In this document: positions 1 through 8,160 of the stretch, piece by piece
Numbering within the stretch: the stretch's first letter is position 1
Layout: each line of letters begins with the position of its first letter
Source: Kibdelosporangium banguiense
GTDB lineage: Bacteria > Actinomycetota > Actinomycetes > Mycobacteriales > Pseudonocardiaceae
Direction: 5' to 3'
Length of the DNA stretch: 64,000 bases
Assembly (NCBI RefSeq): GCF_017876405.1
Contig: NZ_JAGINW010000001.1
Location: forward strand, 8,569,203-8,633,202
The notes under the pieces: model-generated
The model's database searches: none
Told to the model about the DNA's origin: nothing
What the model saw: only the letters and a program-made list of their open reading frames with translations
Program-made: the position numbers and the translations under genes

Positions 1-1667
1 GGGTACTCCTCGGTGTACTTGGTCGGGCTCCAGAACTCCTTGTACCGGTTGAGCAGGTATCGGAGGCCGTTCAGGTTCTTCCACATGCCCTGGTCCGAGT
101 AGGCATAGTCGACGGCGGCCAGGCCGTACGGGTAGTTCACGCCGTAGCGGTAGAGGCCGGCCTGCGGCGGGTATTCGTAGTCGATCCGCACGACCGGGAT
201 CTGCGCCGTGTTCGGAGCCTGCCGCGACCGGACCTGCTTCCAGCTCAGGCTCGGATTGGTCTCGTTGTAGGAGGTGAGTCCCATGTAGACGGTCGGCTTG
301 CCGGCGTCGGCCGCGCGCTGGAAGAGCGGCGCGACACCCGCGTTCACCCAGGCATCGTTGCAGGAGGAGTTGAAGCCGGCCGTCTGGGTGGAGTAGCCGT
401 CGTTGGTCAGCAGCGCGGGGGCGGTGTCCCACCAGATGGGGTTGGTGTAGGGGGCGGTGTCCCAGACCAGCCAGCCGGTCTGCGCGCAACTGCCGGAGTA
501 CCAGTTCCACAGGTTCAGCGTGGCGCTGGTGATCCGGGCGCCGGCGAACTGCGCCGCGGGCCACTGCATGAAGGATCGCGCGAGGTAGCTGGTGGCCTTG
601 CCGTAGGCGAGGTAGTCGGCGCCGGAGTGGTCGGGTTTGCCGCTGGTGGAGAGTTCGTCGTTGCGGACGATGGTGTCGGAGGTCGGGTCCAGCTCGATCT
701 GCGGGTCCAGCGTGACCGGGTACGTGGTCTTCGGGTCCTGCAGCCAGGCCTGGTCGGCGGTGAGCTGCAGGTCGACCGCGCCTGTGCCGCCCGCCGCGTC
801 GGTACCCATGGCCAGTGCCACCGCTGAATCCGCCGATCCGCGTGGCCTGAGCTGAACGGCGAGGCTCTTCTCCCGAGTGCGCTCGCCGCTTGCGCCGACC
901 GAGGAGTCCCACATCATCGGCGTCGGTACCCGGCCGACGGTGGTCCCGGCGGCATCGCGGATCGCGAACGAGGCCGGGCCGTCGGCGACGAACCGCAGGT
1001 CGTCGCTGCGCAGCGGCACGGTCATGGTCGCCACCTGGGCGGCAGCCGCCCGGTTCTTGACCACGAGCGACTGCTCGAACCCGAGCCGGGTCGCCGTCAG
1101 CAGCAGGTCGACGCCCGGCCGGACCTCCCGGTAGGTAGCCGTGTTCGCGGCGAGCACCGGGGCGGGCAGAGGGCCGGTCCACAGCATGCTGACCGAGTCG
1201 TCACCGGTCTCCACCCGCGCGAGCATCTGCTCGCCAGAGCCGGTCGTGGCGCCGGAGAAGCGCAGGCCGCGTGGGTGCCCGGCCGGCTCCACCGCGCCGT
1301 CAGCGGTCCGCTGCAGCGTCAGGTCCACCGCCCGCCAGGGGCCGTTCTTCTTGAAGCGGACCGGGCCGGCGTAGATCTCGGTACTGAAGCCACCCTCCGG
1401 TCGGGCCCACACCAGGGTCGTCTCCGTCCGCTGGGAGAGCACCTCCACCCGGCCGCCGCACGCCCGCGCCGCCATCACGGCGGACAGCGGGTCCGGCTGC
1501 TGCGCCGGACAGGCGGGCTTGGCCGCCGCCTCGGCAGGTAGCACGACCTGATTTGTCAAGGTAAGTAACAGAACGGCGGCGCTGGCGGCCGCGATTCCTT
1601 TCGTGACTTTTCCCCTCCGCCCCGACCCGAGCCGGGCGAATACGTGCGAATGTCTTCGAACGGACAT
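1..1667 (-). CDS. Secreted DNRLRE-type wall-associated protein, 3' end outside window
   Basis: About 555 codons are open to the left edge, so the C-terminus is missing. I chose the ATG at 1667 because GGGGAG lies 4 to 5 bases upstream; an in-frame ATG at 1679 has no such site. Residues ~15-50 form a signal peptide: arginine/lysine-rich start, an alanine/leucine core (AAASAAVLLLTL) and an AEAAA cleavage area. The middle resembles the N-terminal part of large actinobacterial RHS or wall-associated proteins, with the TYPVTLDPQIELDPT stretch that typically precedes a DNRLRE domain. A DNRLRE-like beta region follows (TSDTIVRND, NLWNWYSGSC). Such proteins often carry a variable toxin or enzyme domain at the far C-terminus, which cannot be seen here. 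Family assignment is recognition from sequence; the function of the whole protein is unknown. Confidence 0.72.
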   Translation of the reverse strand, partial: MSVRRHSHVFARLGSGRRGKVTKGIAAASAAVLLLTLTNQVVLPAEAAAKPACPAQQPDPLSAVMAARACGGRVEVLSQRTETTLVWARPEGGFSTEIYAGPVRFKKNGPWRAVDLTLQRTADGAVEPAGHPRGLRFSGATTGSGEQMLARVETGDDSVSMLWTGPLPAPVLAANTATYREVRPGVDLLLTATRLGFEQSLVVKNRAAAAQVATMTVPLRSDDLRFVADGPASFAIRDAAGTTVGRVPTPMMWDSSVGASGERTREKSLAVQLRPRGSADSAVALAMGTDAAGGTGAVDLQLTADQAWLQDPKTTYPVTLDPQIELDPTSDTIVRNDELSTSGKPDHSGADYLAYGKATSYLARSFMQWPAAQFAGARITSATLNLWNWYSGSCAQTGWLVWDTAPYTNPIWWDTAPALLTNDGYSTQTAGFNSSCNDAWVNAGVAPLFQRAADAGKPTVYMGLTSYNETNPSLSWKQVRSRQAPNTAQIPVVRIDYEYPPQAGLYRYGVNYPYGLAAVDYAYSDQGMWKNLNGLRYLLNRYKEFWSPTKYTEEY

Positions 1668-1981
1668 TGCTCTCCCCATGATTGAATTCGATGCTGGTGC
1701 CTCTACCTGCCCAACGGCACTACGGAACGACGCGGCCGAGATTCGGTTGCCGCGCCTGAGATCAGCGATGTATCGACGGTTGAGCTGCCCTCATGGCAGC
1801 AGGCCACGGCGTTGTTTAGTAGCAGGCAGGCGCATTAAACAACCGCGCCGGTAGTCGAGGCGCTGGCGTGAATCCAGCTTCACCGACACTCTCGGCCTGC
1901 CGCTCTGGTGCTGCTCCACCACGAACAACCACCGAGCCACACGACCACACAGAAATTGATCACGCAAAGCCGCCAGAAATC

Positions 1982-2025
1982 ACGTGGCCCGCTGCACCAG
2001 GGTGGCGCCGGCCAGCGGGCCACGT
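1982..2025. repeat. 13-bp perfect inverted repeat
   Basis: ACGTGGCCCGCTG (1982-1994) and CAGCGGGCCACGT (2013-2025) are exact reverse complements around an 18-base loop. It follows the stronger hairpin at 2078-2110 in the direction of MerR-gene transcription, so it may act as a second terminator or as an operator. No T-tract is present. Confidence 0.5.
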
Positions 2026-2077
2026 CCTGGGTGGTGGGTGCCACACCTCAGTTCGTCCGCAACATCAGCCCGGGTCC

Positions 2078-2110
2078 AGGGGGTTGCCCGCCTGGTGAGG
2101 GCAACCCCCT
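2078..2110 (-). terminator. Hairpin terminator after the MerR gene
   Basis: AGGGGGTTGCCC (2078-2089) and GGGCAACCCCCT (2099-2110) make a perfect 12-bp stem with a 9-base loop, about 38 bases past the stop of the leftward MerR gene. There is no U-tract, as is common for actinobacterial hairpin terminators. Confidence 0.65.
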
Positions 2111-2147
2111 CTTCGGAAAGCGTCGCACTCCTACAGAGCAACAGCAA

Positions 2148-3041
2148 TCAAGAGCGCAAGGCGTCGATCAGCCATTCGAAGGCGGGCACTGACGCTGGCC
2201 GCTCGGGCCAGCCGTTGATGGTGCCCAGCAGGGCCCAGTACCGCTCCACCCGCCGGTCACTGAATGTCGACAGTGTGTCGGCGAGTTTGAGGCGCTCCTC
2301 GCGGGTTGTCTCCGCTGGGACGATTCGGTCCAGGATCTGCTTGCCTTCGGGCGAGTCCGGGGCGGTGCCGGCGGCGAGTGCGCCGCCGGCGTGTTCCAGG
2401 ACCGGGCCCGGGTCGAAGGGCTGGGCCGGCTCGGCGGCCTGCGAGCCGGCGACGGCCATTTCGCGGACGCGGGCCTTGAAGGTCGGGTCCTGTACCAGTT
2501 CTGCCAGTTCGATCCAGGCGTCGACCTGTTCGGGGGTTGGGTCCTCGGGTAGTTCGGCGGGCATTGTGCGCATGCCGTCGGCGATGTGTGCGCCTTCTGG
2601 CCTCGCCTCGACGCCCGCGAATGCCTCATCGACGAACTCGTCGATGATTCGCTGCCGCTCCTGCGCGGACAGCTTGGCCAGTTCGTGCATCAGTTTCATC
2701 TCCTCGGTCGTGCTGCCACGTTGGGCGACCGAACTCAGCACCGCGCGGCGCAGCCGGAGCGTGCGGATCTCCGCGTCCAGGGCGCGGACGTGCGCTTTGG
2801 CGACGTCCGCGACCGTGATCTGCTCGCGCAGCACCCGCTCGACTGTGTCGAGGTCGATGCCCAGCTCACGCAGGGTGCGCACCAGGTCGAGCCGGGCTGC
2901 GGCCTCGGCGTCGAATATCCGGTAGTTGCCGGTGGTCCGGCCCGCCGGGGGCACGAGCCCCAGGTCGGACCAGAAACGCACGGTGCGCACCGGTAGCCCG
3001 GTGGTCCGGGCGAGCTGCCCGATGCTGAACAGTTCGGTCAC
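2148..3041 (-). CDS. MerR-family transcriptional regulator
   Basis: A 297-residue protein read from the GTG at 3041. A TTG at 3056 is in frame, but the GAGG motif about 8 bases before the GTG fits that start better. Residues ~4-75 are a MerR winged helix-turn-helix (FSIGQLARTTGLPVRTVRFW, then the wing RTTGNYRIF), followed by a helical linker ending near residue 105. The remaining ~190 residues are helical and alanine/glutamate-rich and match no effector-binding domain I recognise; they lack the cysteine metal ligands of metal sensors. It lies just downstream of the M20/M55 peptidase genes on the same strand, so it may regulate the peptide-uptake cluster; that is inference from position. Confidence 0.85.
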   Translation of the reverse strand: MTELFSIGQLARTTGLPVRTVRFWSDLGLVPPAGRTTGNYRIFDAEAAARLDLVRTLRELGIDLDTVERVLREQITVADVAKAHVRALDAEIRTLRLRRAVLSSVAQRGSTTEEMKLMHELAKLSAQERQRIIDEFVDEAFAGVEARPEGAHIADGMRTMPAELPEDPTPEQVDAWIELAELVQDPTFKARVREMAVAGSQAAEPAQPFDPGPVLEHAGGALAAGTAPDSPEGKQILDRIVPAETTREERLKLADTLSTFSDRRVERYWALLGTINGWPERPASVPAFEWLIDALRS

Positions 3042-3086
3042 AGCGATCAGCCTCAACCTTCCAGCGACTGGAGACTCAAACTGATT

Positions 3087-4388
3087 TCAGACCTCCGAGA
3101 GGAAAGCGTCGAGCACGCGGACCCCGAAATGCAGGCCCTGGACGGGGACGCGTTCGTCCACGCCGTGGGCCATGGCGCGGTAGTCGAATCCCTCGGGCAG
3201 CCAGAGGGGGGCGAAGCCGTAGCCGGGGATGCCGAGGCGGGCGAAGGCTTTCGCGTCGGTGCCGCCGCCCATGCAGTACGGGACGACCACGGCGTCGGGA
3301 TCCTGGGAGCGGATCGCGGCGGCCATGGCGTCGAACCAGGGTGAGTCGATGGGGGCCTGGAGGGCGGGCATGCGGGTGACGAACTCGCGGGTGACGCCGT
3401 CGCCGAGCAGTGTGTCTATTGTGGACAGTAGTTCGAGTTCGGTGCCGGGCAGGGTGCGGGTGTCGACCTCGGCCACGGCGGTCGAAGGGATGACGTTGAC
3501 TTTGTAGCCGGCCTTCAAGACCGTTGGCCGGGTCGAGATGCGGACGGTGTTCTCCACCAGGGGTGCGGCCTTGCCCAGGCGAGCCAGTGTGCCGTCCACG
3601 TCGGACAGGTCGACTTCAACGCCAAGTGCCTTGCCGGTGCGTTCCAGGAACGCTGTCACGGTGGGTGTGAGACGGATCGGCCATGGGTGCTGTGCGATCC
3701 GGTCGAGCGCGGCGATCAGTTTCACGACGGCGTTGTCGTCGTTGCGGCGGGAGCCGTGGCCGGCGCGTCCTGTCGCGGTGAGGCGCAGGTGGCTTGTGCC
3801 GCGTTCAGCGGTGCCGATGGGGTAGAGACGCATGGGCGCGCCCGAGGCGTGGGTGACGTGGTAGGAGTAGCCGCCGGACTCGCTGATGGTCGCGCCGCAG
3901 CCCTCGAACAGCGACGGGTGTTCGTCGACGAGCCATTCCGCGCCGTCGGCGCCGGTGTCCTCCTCGTCGGCCACGAACGCCAGCACGATGTCGCGGCGCG
4001 GGGCGCGGTCCTCCTGCGCCCAGGTGTGCACGACGGTCAGGACCATCGCGATGAAGTCCTTCATGTCGGTGGCGCCACGGCCCCAGACGTAGCCGTCGGC
4101 GATCTCACCGGAGAACGGGTCACGCGACCACTGCGCCGGGTCGGCGGGTACGACGTCGAGGTGTCCCTGGACAAGCAGAGGCGGCAGTGACGAATCAGTA
4201 CCGGGCACACGCGCGATCACGTTGCTGCGCCGCGTGGTGCGCTCGAGGACTTTCGACTCGATCCCGGCCGCCGACAGCACGGTCGCCACCAGTTCGCCCG
4301 CTTCGCGCTCGCCAGCTGACTCGCCACCACCGTAGTTGGTGGTGTCCAGGCGGATCAGTCGCGAGCACAACTCTTCAACGTCATCCAT
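3087..4388 (-). CDS. M20-family zinc metallopeptidase
   Basis: A 433-residue cytoplasmic M20/M25/M40 peptidase, a family that hydrolyses peptides, acyl-amino acids or related amides with two metal ions. Visible ligands and motifs: H76 in QGHLDVVP, the bridging Asp in GRGATDMKDF (~104-113), the catalytic DEED pair (~141-144) and the late YCMGGGTDAKAF region with a C-terminal His (~407-413). The lid/dimerisation domain lies between ~190 and 310, as usual. Its ATG overlaps the end of the M55 D-aminopeptidase gene by 8 bases, so the two are co-translated. The divergent peptide ABC transporter suggests it processes imported peptides. Exact substrate unknown. Confidence 0.9.
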   Translation of the reverse strand: MDDVEELCSRLIRLDTTNYGGGESAGEREAGELVATVLSAAGIESKVLERTTRRSNVIARVPGTDSSLPPLLVQGHLDVVPADPAQWSRDPFSGEIADGYVWGRGATDMKDFIAMVLTVVHTWAQEDRAPRRDIVLAFVADEEDTGADGAEWLVDEHPSLFEGCGATISESGGYSYHVTHASGAPMRLYPIGTAERGTSHLRLTATGRAGHGSRRNDDNAVVKLIAALDRIAQHPWPIRLTPTVTAFLERTGKALGVEVDLSDVDGTLARLGKAAPLVENTVRISTRPTVLKAGYKVNVIPSTAVAEVDTRTLPGTELELLSTIDTLLGDGVTREFVTRMPALQAPIDSPWFDAMAAAIRSQDPDAVVVPYCMGGGTDAKAFARLGIPGYGFAPLWLPEGFDYRAMAHGVDERVPVQGLHFGVRVLDAFLSEV

Positions 4389-5217
4389 AGATACCCTCCA
4401 CGGCGCCCGCCGCGATGGCGGTCACCACCTTGAACGCTTTCATGGCCTCGGTCATCGTCGGCGCGTCGAACCCCACCCGTCGTACGCCGATCAGCTCGAC
4501 CGTCGGGATGACCGCCGCGGCGTGCGCCAGGTGCGTGGCGTCGAACTCCACCTCGATGCGGTGCGGCGCTTGCACTCCTGCGGTCCGGCCGGCCAGGGAC
4601 ATGGCAGCGGCAGACTGCTCACGGATCAGCTCCGCGGTCCGCGCGGGCGGTAAGCAGATCGCCGCGTACCGGCTCACGCACTCCTTTACTGCTACTACCC
4701 GCGCAGCGGGCACGTACTCGTTAGCGTCCTCACATGTTTTGTCGTCCCCAGTGACCAACAGCACGGGAACACCGTGCTCAGCGGCCATAACGGCGTTAAG
4801 ACGGCCTTCGCTGGCGAGCACCCCGTCCAGCCACACGCCGGTGATCGAGTTCTCCATGTAGGTGTGCGCGAGCACGCCCTCTGTGCCCGCGCCGGTGTGG
4901 TAGCCCAGGAACACCACACCGTCCACGCCGGAGTCGATGCCCTGCATCATCGACAGGGGCTTGTGCCGGCCGGTGAGCATCGCCGCGCGCCGATCCAGCT
5001 TCTCCAGCAGCAGGTTGCGCTGTGACGAGTGGGCCTCGTTCACCAACACCGTTTTCGCGCCGCCCTCGCACAGACCGGCGACCGCGGCATTGACATCGGC
5101 GGTGAACAGCTGCCGCATCCGCTGCCACTGCTCGGTGCCCGGCACGACGTCCTGGGTGTAGGTGACGCCGGTGGCGCCCTCCATATCGGCTGAGATCATG
5201 ATCCGCACGGGGACCAC
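4381..5217 (-). CDS. dppA: M55-family D-aminopeptidase (DppA type)
   Basis: A 278-residue protein matching the DppA/M55 D-aminopeptidase family, zinc enzymes that remove N-terminal D-amino acids from peptides such as D-Ala-D-Ala. The N-terminal metal motif SADMEGATGV (~9-18), the NEAHSSQRNLL histidine motif (~63) and the GYHTGAG histidine (~104) are all present, and the length is normal for the family. The start is a GTG at 5217 or 5208; both are plausible. It is first in a leftward operon with the M20 peptidase. In Bacillus subtilis dppA also sits beside dipeptide-transporter genes, which matches the divergent ABC transporter here. Likely role: recycling D-amino-acid peptides derived from cell wall. 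Confidence 0.88.
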   Translation of the reverse strand: MVPVRIMISADMEGATGVTYTQDVVPGTEQWQRMRQLFTADVNAAVAGLCEGGAKTVLVNEAHSSQRNLLLEKLDRRAAMLTGRHKPLSMMQGIDSGVDGVVFLGYHTGAGTEGVLAHTYMENSITGVWLDGVLASEGRLNAVMAAEHGVPVLLVTGDDKTCEDANEYVPAARVVAVKECVSRYAAICLPPARTAELIREQSAAAMSLAGRTAGVQAPHRIEVEFDATHLAHAAAVIPTVELIGVRRVGFDAPTMTEAMKAFKVVTAIAAGAVEGIYG

Positions 5218-5322
5218 CGTAAGGCCTTAAGTCACGTCTTGGCACGAGCTGAGCGGTACTCGTTGACTTCCACGGCCGACGGATGGTTACTTCTTCCCAA
5301 TCGTGGAGAGAGGTGGTTAGTC
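5218..5322. promoter_or_regulatory. Divergent control region between D-aminopeptidase and ABC transporter
   Basis: This 105-base gap must hold the promoters of both the leftward peptidase operon and the rightward transporter operon. A perfect 10-bp palindrome TAAGGCCTTA lies at 5220-5229, directly at the start of the leftward gene. The sequence GGAGAGAGG near 5304-5314 serves as ribosome binding site for the GTG at 5323. Clear -10/-35 boxes were not identified. Confidence 0.4.
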
Positions 5323-7128
5323 GTGCTGGTCAGACGTCGCCGGGTTGGCGCGTTATTCGCGATATCCGTGCTGGTCGCGATGCCCTTGGCGGTGGGTGGG
5401 ACAGCGGGGGCCCAAGATCGGAAAACCCTGCGGGCCGGGGTGACCCAGGACCTGGATTCGCTCAACCCGTTCATCACCATCACCCGGGTAGGTACGGATC
5501 TCACCCGGTTGAACTACGAGTACCTGACCACGTACGACCCCAAGGACTACCACCCTGTGCCGGGCCTGGCCGAGTCCTGGGAGACCTCCGCGGACAAGCT
5601 CACCTGGACCTTCAAGATCCGCTCGGGCGCCAAGTGGTCCGACGGGCAGCCGATCACGGCCAAGGACCCGGCGTTCACGCTGAACACGATGATGACCAAC
5701 GACACCGCGGCCACCGCGAACGGCAACTTCGTGCAGGGCTGGGAGTCGGTCACCGCCACCGACGAGCACACGCTGGTGATCAAGACCAAAGAGCCCCGCT
5801 CGACCATGCTGGCGCTGGACATCCCGATCGTGCCCGAGCACGTCTGGTCCAAGGTCACCGACTTCAAGGCCGAGCCGCCGTTGCCGCTGGTGGGCAGCGG
5901 CCCGTTCATCGTGCAGGACTACAAGGCCAGCCAGTTCATCAAGCTGAAGGCCAACAAGGACTACTGGCGGGGCGCGGCGAAGATCGACGCGCTGGACTTC
6001 GTGTACTACAAGAACGTCGACGCCGAGGTCCAGGCCCTGAAAAAGGGTGAGATCGATCTGATGAGCCGGCTCGTGCCCGCCCAGTACGACGCGCTCAAGA
6101 GCGACCCGAACATCAAGCTGAACACCGGCGCGGGACGCAGGCTCAACGAGATCCTGATCAACCCGGGCGCGACGTCGTCGGACAACAAGCCGATCGGCGA
6201 CGGCAACCCGGCGTTGAAGGACAAGACACTGCGCCAGGCGATCGCGCTGTCCATAGACTCCAAGACGCTGGTGGACAAGGTGTGGGGCGGCTACGCCGTG
6301 GAGGCCGCAGGCTACATCCCGCCGGGCTTCTCGGAGTTCCACCTGCCCGAGAAGCGCAAGTTCGACCCGGCCACGGCCAATAAGATGCTCGACGAGGCCG
6401 GATACACCAAGGGCGCCGACGGCATCCGCAACGACAAGCAGGGCAAGCCGCTCAAGCTGCGGCTGCTCGGGCATGCGGGCACCAACCTCGACGAGCAGGG
6501 TTCGAAGTTCATCACCAGCTGGCTCAAGGACATCGGGATCGCGGTCGAACCGCAGCTGGTGTCCGACCAGAAGGTCAACGACGCCACCACCGCGGCCACG
6601 TTCGACCTGTCGTTCTCCGGCTGGAGCGCCAACCCGGACCCGGACTACGTGCTGTCGCTGCAGACCTGCGCCGCCCGGCCGAACGCCGACGGCAAGGGCG
6701 CCACTCCGGACTCGTTCCTGTGCGACCCCGAGTACGACGCGCTGTACAACCAGCAGCTGGCCGAGGTCGACCGGGCCAAGCGGGTCGAGACCGTCAAGAA
6801 GATGCAGCAGGTGATGGCCGACCGTGCCGCGAACGTGATCATCGGCTACGACAACCCGCTGGAGGCCTACCGCGCCGACCGGTGGGCGCCGTTCCAGACG
6901 CAGCCCGCGGGCGGCGGCGTGATCATGAACCAGCAGGGTTACTGGGGCTACTACAGCGCCACCCCGGGCAAGTCCACCGAGGACACAAGTGCCCCGCAGC
7001 AGCAGGACAGCGCCAGCAACACCGGGCTCGTGCTCGGCGTGGTGGGCGGCAGCGTGGTCGTGGTCGTCGCGGGCGTACTGCTGTTCACGCGGCTGCGCCG
7101 CCGTGGCACTGCCGACGAACGGGAGTAA
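5323..7128 (+). CDS. Peptide ABC transporter substrate-binding protein, C-terminally anchored
   Basis: A 601-residue family-5 (SBP_bac_5) extracellular binding protein for oligopeptides or dipeptides. The GTG at 5323 is preceded by GGAGAGAGG and places a standard Sec signal peptide (RRRR then a hydrophobic core, AGA cleavage) at residues 1-35; the frame stays open upstream but codes no signal-like start. The binding domain spans ~40-560. There is no lipobox cysteine. Instead residues ~570-592 form a hydrophobic helix (LVLGVVGGSVVVVVAGVLLF) followed by RLRRRG, so the protein is probably held in the membrane by its C-terminus. It is the first gene of a transporter operon with two permeases and a fused ATPase. 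Substrate is inferred as peptides from the flanking peptidases. Confidence 0.9.
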   Translation: MLVRRRRVGALFAISVLVAMPLAVGGTAGAQDRKTLRAGVTQDLDSLNPFITITRVGTDLTRLNYEYLTTYDPKDYHPVPGLAESWETSADKLTWTFKIRSGAKWSDGQPITAKDPAFTLNTMMTNDTAATANGNFVQGWESVTATDEHTLVIKTKEPRSTMLALDIPIVPEHVWSKVTDFKAEPPLPLVGSGPFIVQDYKASQFIKLKANKDYWRGAAKIDALDFVYYKNVDAEVQALKKGEIDLMSRLVPAQYDALKSDPNIKLNTGAGRRLNEILINPGATSSDNKPIGDGNPALKDKTLRQAIALSIDSKTLVDKVWGGYAVEAAGYIPPGFSEFHLPEKRKFDPATANKMLDEAGYTKGADGIRNDKQGKPLKLRLLGHAGTNLDEQGSKFITSWLKDIGIAVEPQLVSDQKVNDATTAATFDLSFSGWSANPDPDYVLSLQTCAARPNADGKGATPDSFLCDPEYDALYNQQLAEVDRAKRVETVKKMQQVMADRAANVIIGYDNPLEAYRADRWAPFQTQPAGGGVIMNQQGYWGYYSATPGKSTEDTSAPQQQDSASNTGLVLGVVGGSVVVVVAGVLLFTRLRRRGTADERE

Positions 7129-7134
7129 CAGGCT

Positions 7135-8160
7135 GTGACCGATTTCCTCGCACCCGTCGAGGAGACGATCGCCGAGGCTCCGTCGCCGAAAGCCGGCGGC
7201 GGAGTCCTCCGCTATCTGCTCACGAAAATCGGCGGCGCCCTGGTGAGTGTCGCCATGGTCGTCGTGCTCGGGTTCCTGCTGTTTCGCGTGATGCCGGGCG
7301 ACCCGGTCACGCTGATGACCCGCGGCCGTCCGGTCACCGGCGAGATGCTGGACAAACTGCGCGCGGAGAACGGCTACGACCGGCCGCTGTGGGAACAGTT
7401 CGTCGACTACATCGGCAAACTCCTGCACGGCGACTTCGGCTGGTCGTACGGCTACAACAGCCCGGCGGGCGAGATCATCGGCCAACGCATCGGCCCTACC
7501 CTGCTGCTGGTGGGCACCGCGACTCTGATCGCCGCCGCGTTCGGCCTGTGGCTGGGCGCCAAGACGGCCTGGCGCCGCAACGGGCCGCTGGACCGCAACA
7601 GCACCGGTGTGGCGCTGGTGTTCTGGTCGATCCCGCCGTGGTGGCTGGGCATCGTGCTGATGATGGTCGTCGGCGGGGCGTTCCCCAGCGGCGGCATGCA
7701 GAGCCCCGACACCCCCGACGCGTTCTTCCCGCACATCCTCGACGTCGCCCACCACATGGTGCTGCCGGTGCTGACGTTGGTGCTCGCGCTCTACGGCCAG
7801 TACCAGCTGGTGATGCGCGCGTCGCTGCTGGAGGAGATGAACACCGACTACCTGACCACGGCCCGCGCGAAAGGCCTGCGTGACGACCTGGTCCGCCGGC
7901 GGCACGCGCTGCCCAACGCGCTGCTGCCCACCACCACGCTGGTGTTCCTGCACCTGGGCATGGTGGTGTCCGGCGCGATCACCGTGGAGGCGGTGTTCTC
8001 CTGGCCCGGCCTCGGCCAGCTGACCTTCGAGGCGCTGAAAGTGAAGGACCTGCCACTGCTGCAAGGGATCTTCATCGTGCTCGTGATCGCGGTGGTGACC
8101 ATGAACCTGATCGCCGACCTCCTGCTGCGTGTCCTGGACCCCCGGGTGCGTGCCTCTTGA
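7135..8160 (+). CDS. Peptide ABC transporter permease (DppB-like)
   Basis: A 341-residue inner-membrane permease of the DppB/OppB family. It starts at GTG 7135, six bases after the binding-protein stop. The family signature FRVMPGDPV lies just after the first membrane helix (~residues 45-53), and about six helices follow. The cytoplasmic EAA loop that contacts the ATPase is ARAKGLRDD near residues 242-250. It ends at 8160, where the next permease frame begins, so translation of the two subunits is probably coupled. Confidence 0.92.
   Translation: MTDFLAPVEETIAEAPSPKAGGGVLRYLLTKIGGALVSVAMVVVLGFLLFRVMPGDPVTLMTRGRPVTGEMLDKLRAENGYDRPLWEQFVDYIGKLLHGDFGWSYGYNSPAGEIIGQRIGPTLLLVGTATLIAAAFGLWLGAKTAWRRNGPLDRNSTGVALVFWSIPPWWLGIVLMMVVGGAFPSGGMQSPDTPDAFFPHILDVAHHMVLPVLTLVLALYGQYQLVMRASLLEEMNTDYLTTARAKGLRDDLVRRRHALPNALLPTTTLVFLHLGMVVSGAITVEAVFSWPGLGQLTFEALKVKDLPLLQGIFIVLVIAVVTMNLIADLLLRVLDPRVRAS

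Larger units (their letters stand above)
1668..2147. other. 480-base gap with three inverted repeats
   Basis: No convincing gene was found: open frames here are short and have no recognisable protein content. It holds an inverted repeat GTTGTTTA/TAAACAAC (1811-1818 and 1836-1843) upstream of the secreted-protein gene, plus two hairpins after the MerR gene (1982-2025 and 2078-2110). The promoter of the secreted-protein gene should lie between about 1680 and 1800, but I could not pick clear -10/-35 boxes. Confidence 0.5.

Noticed and set aside
1868..2098. Short plus-strand frames in the left gap
   Set aside because: No start signal or protein-like content; they cover the two hairpins.
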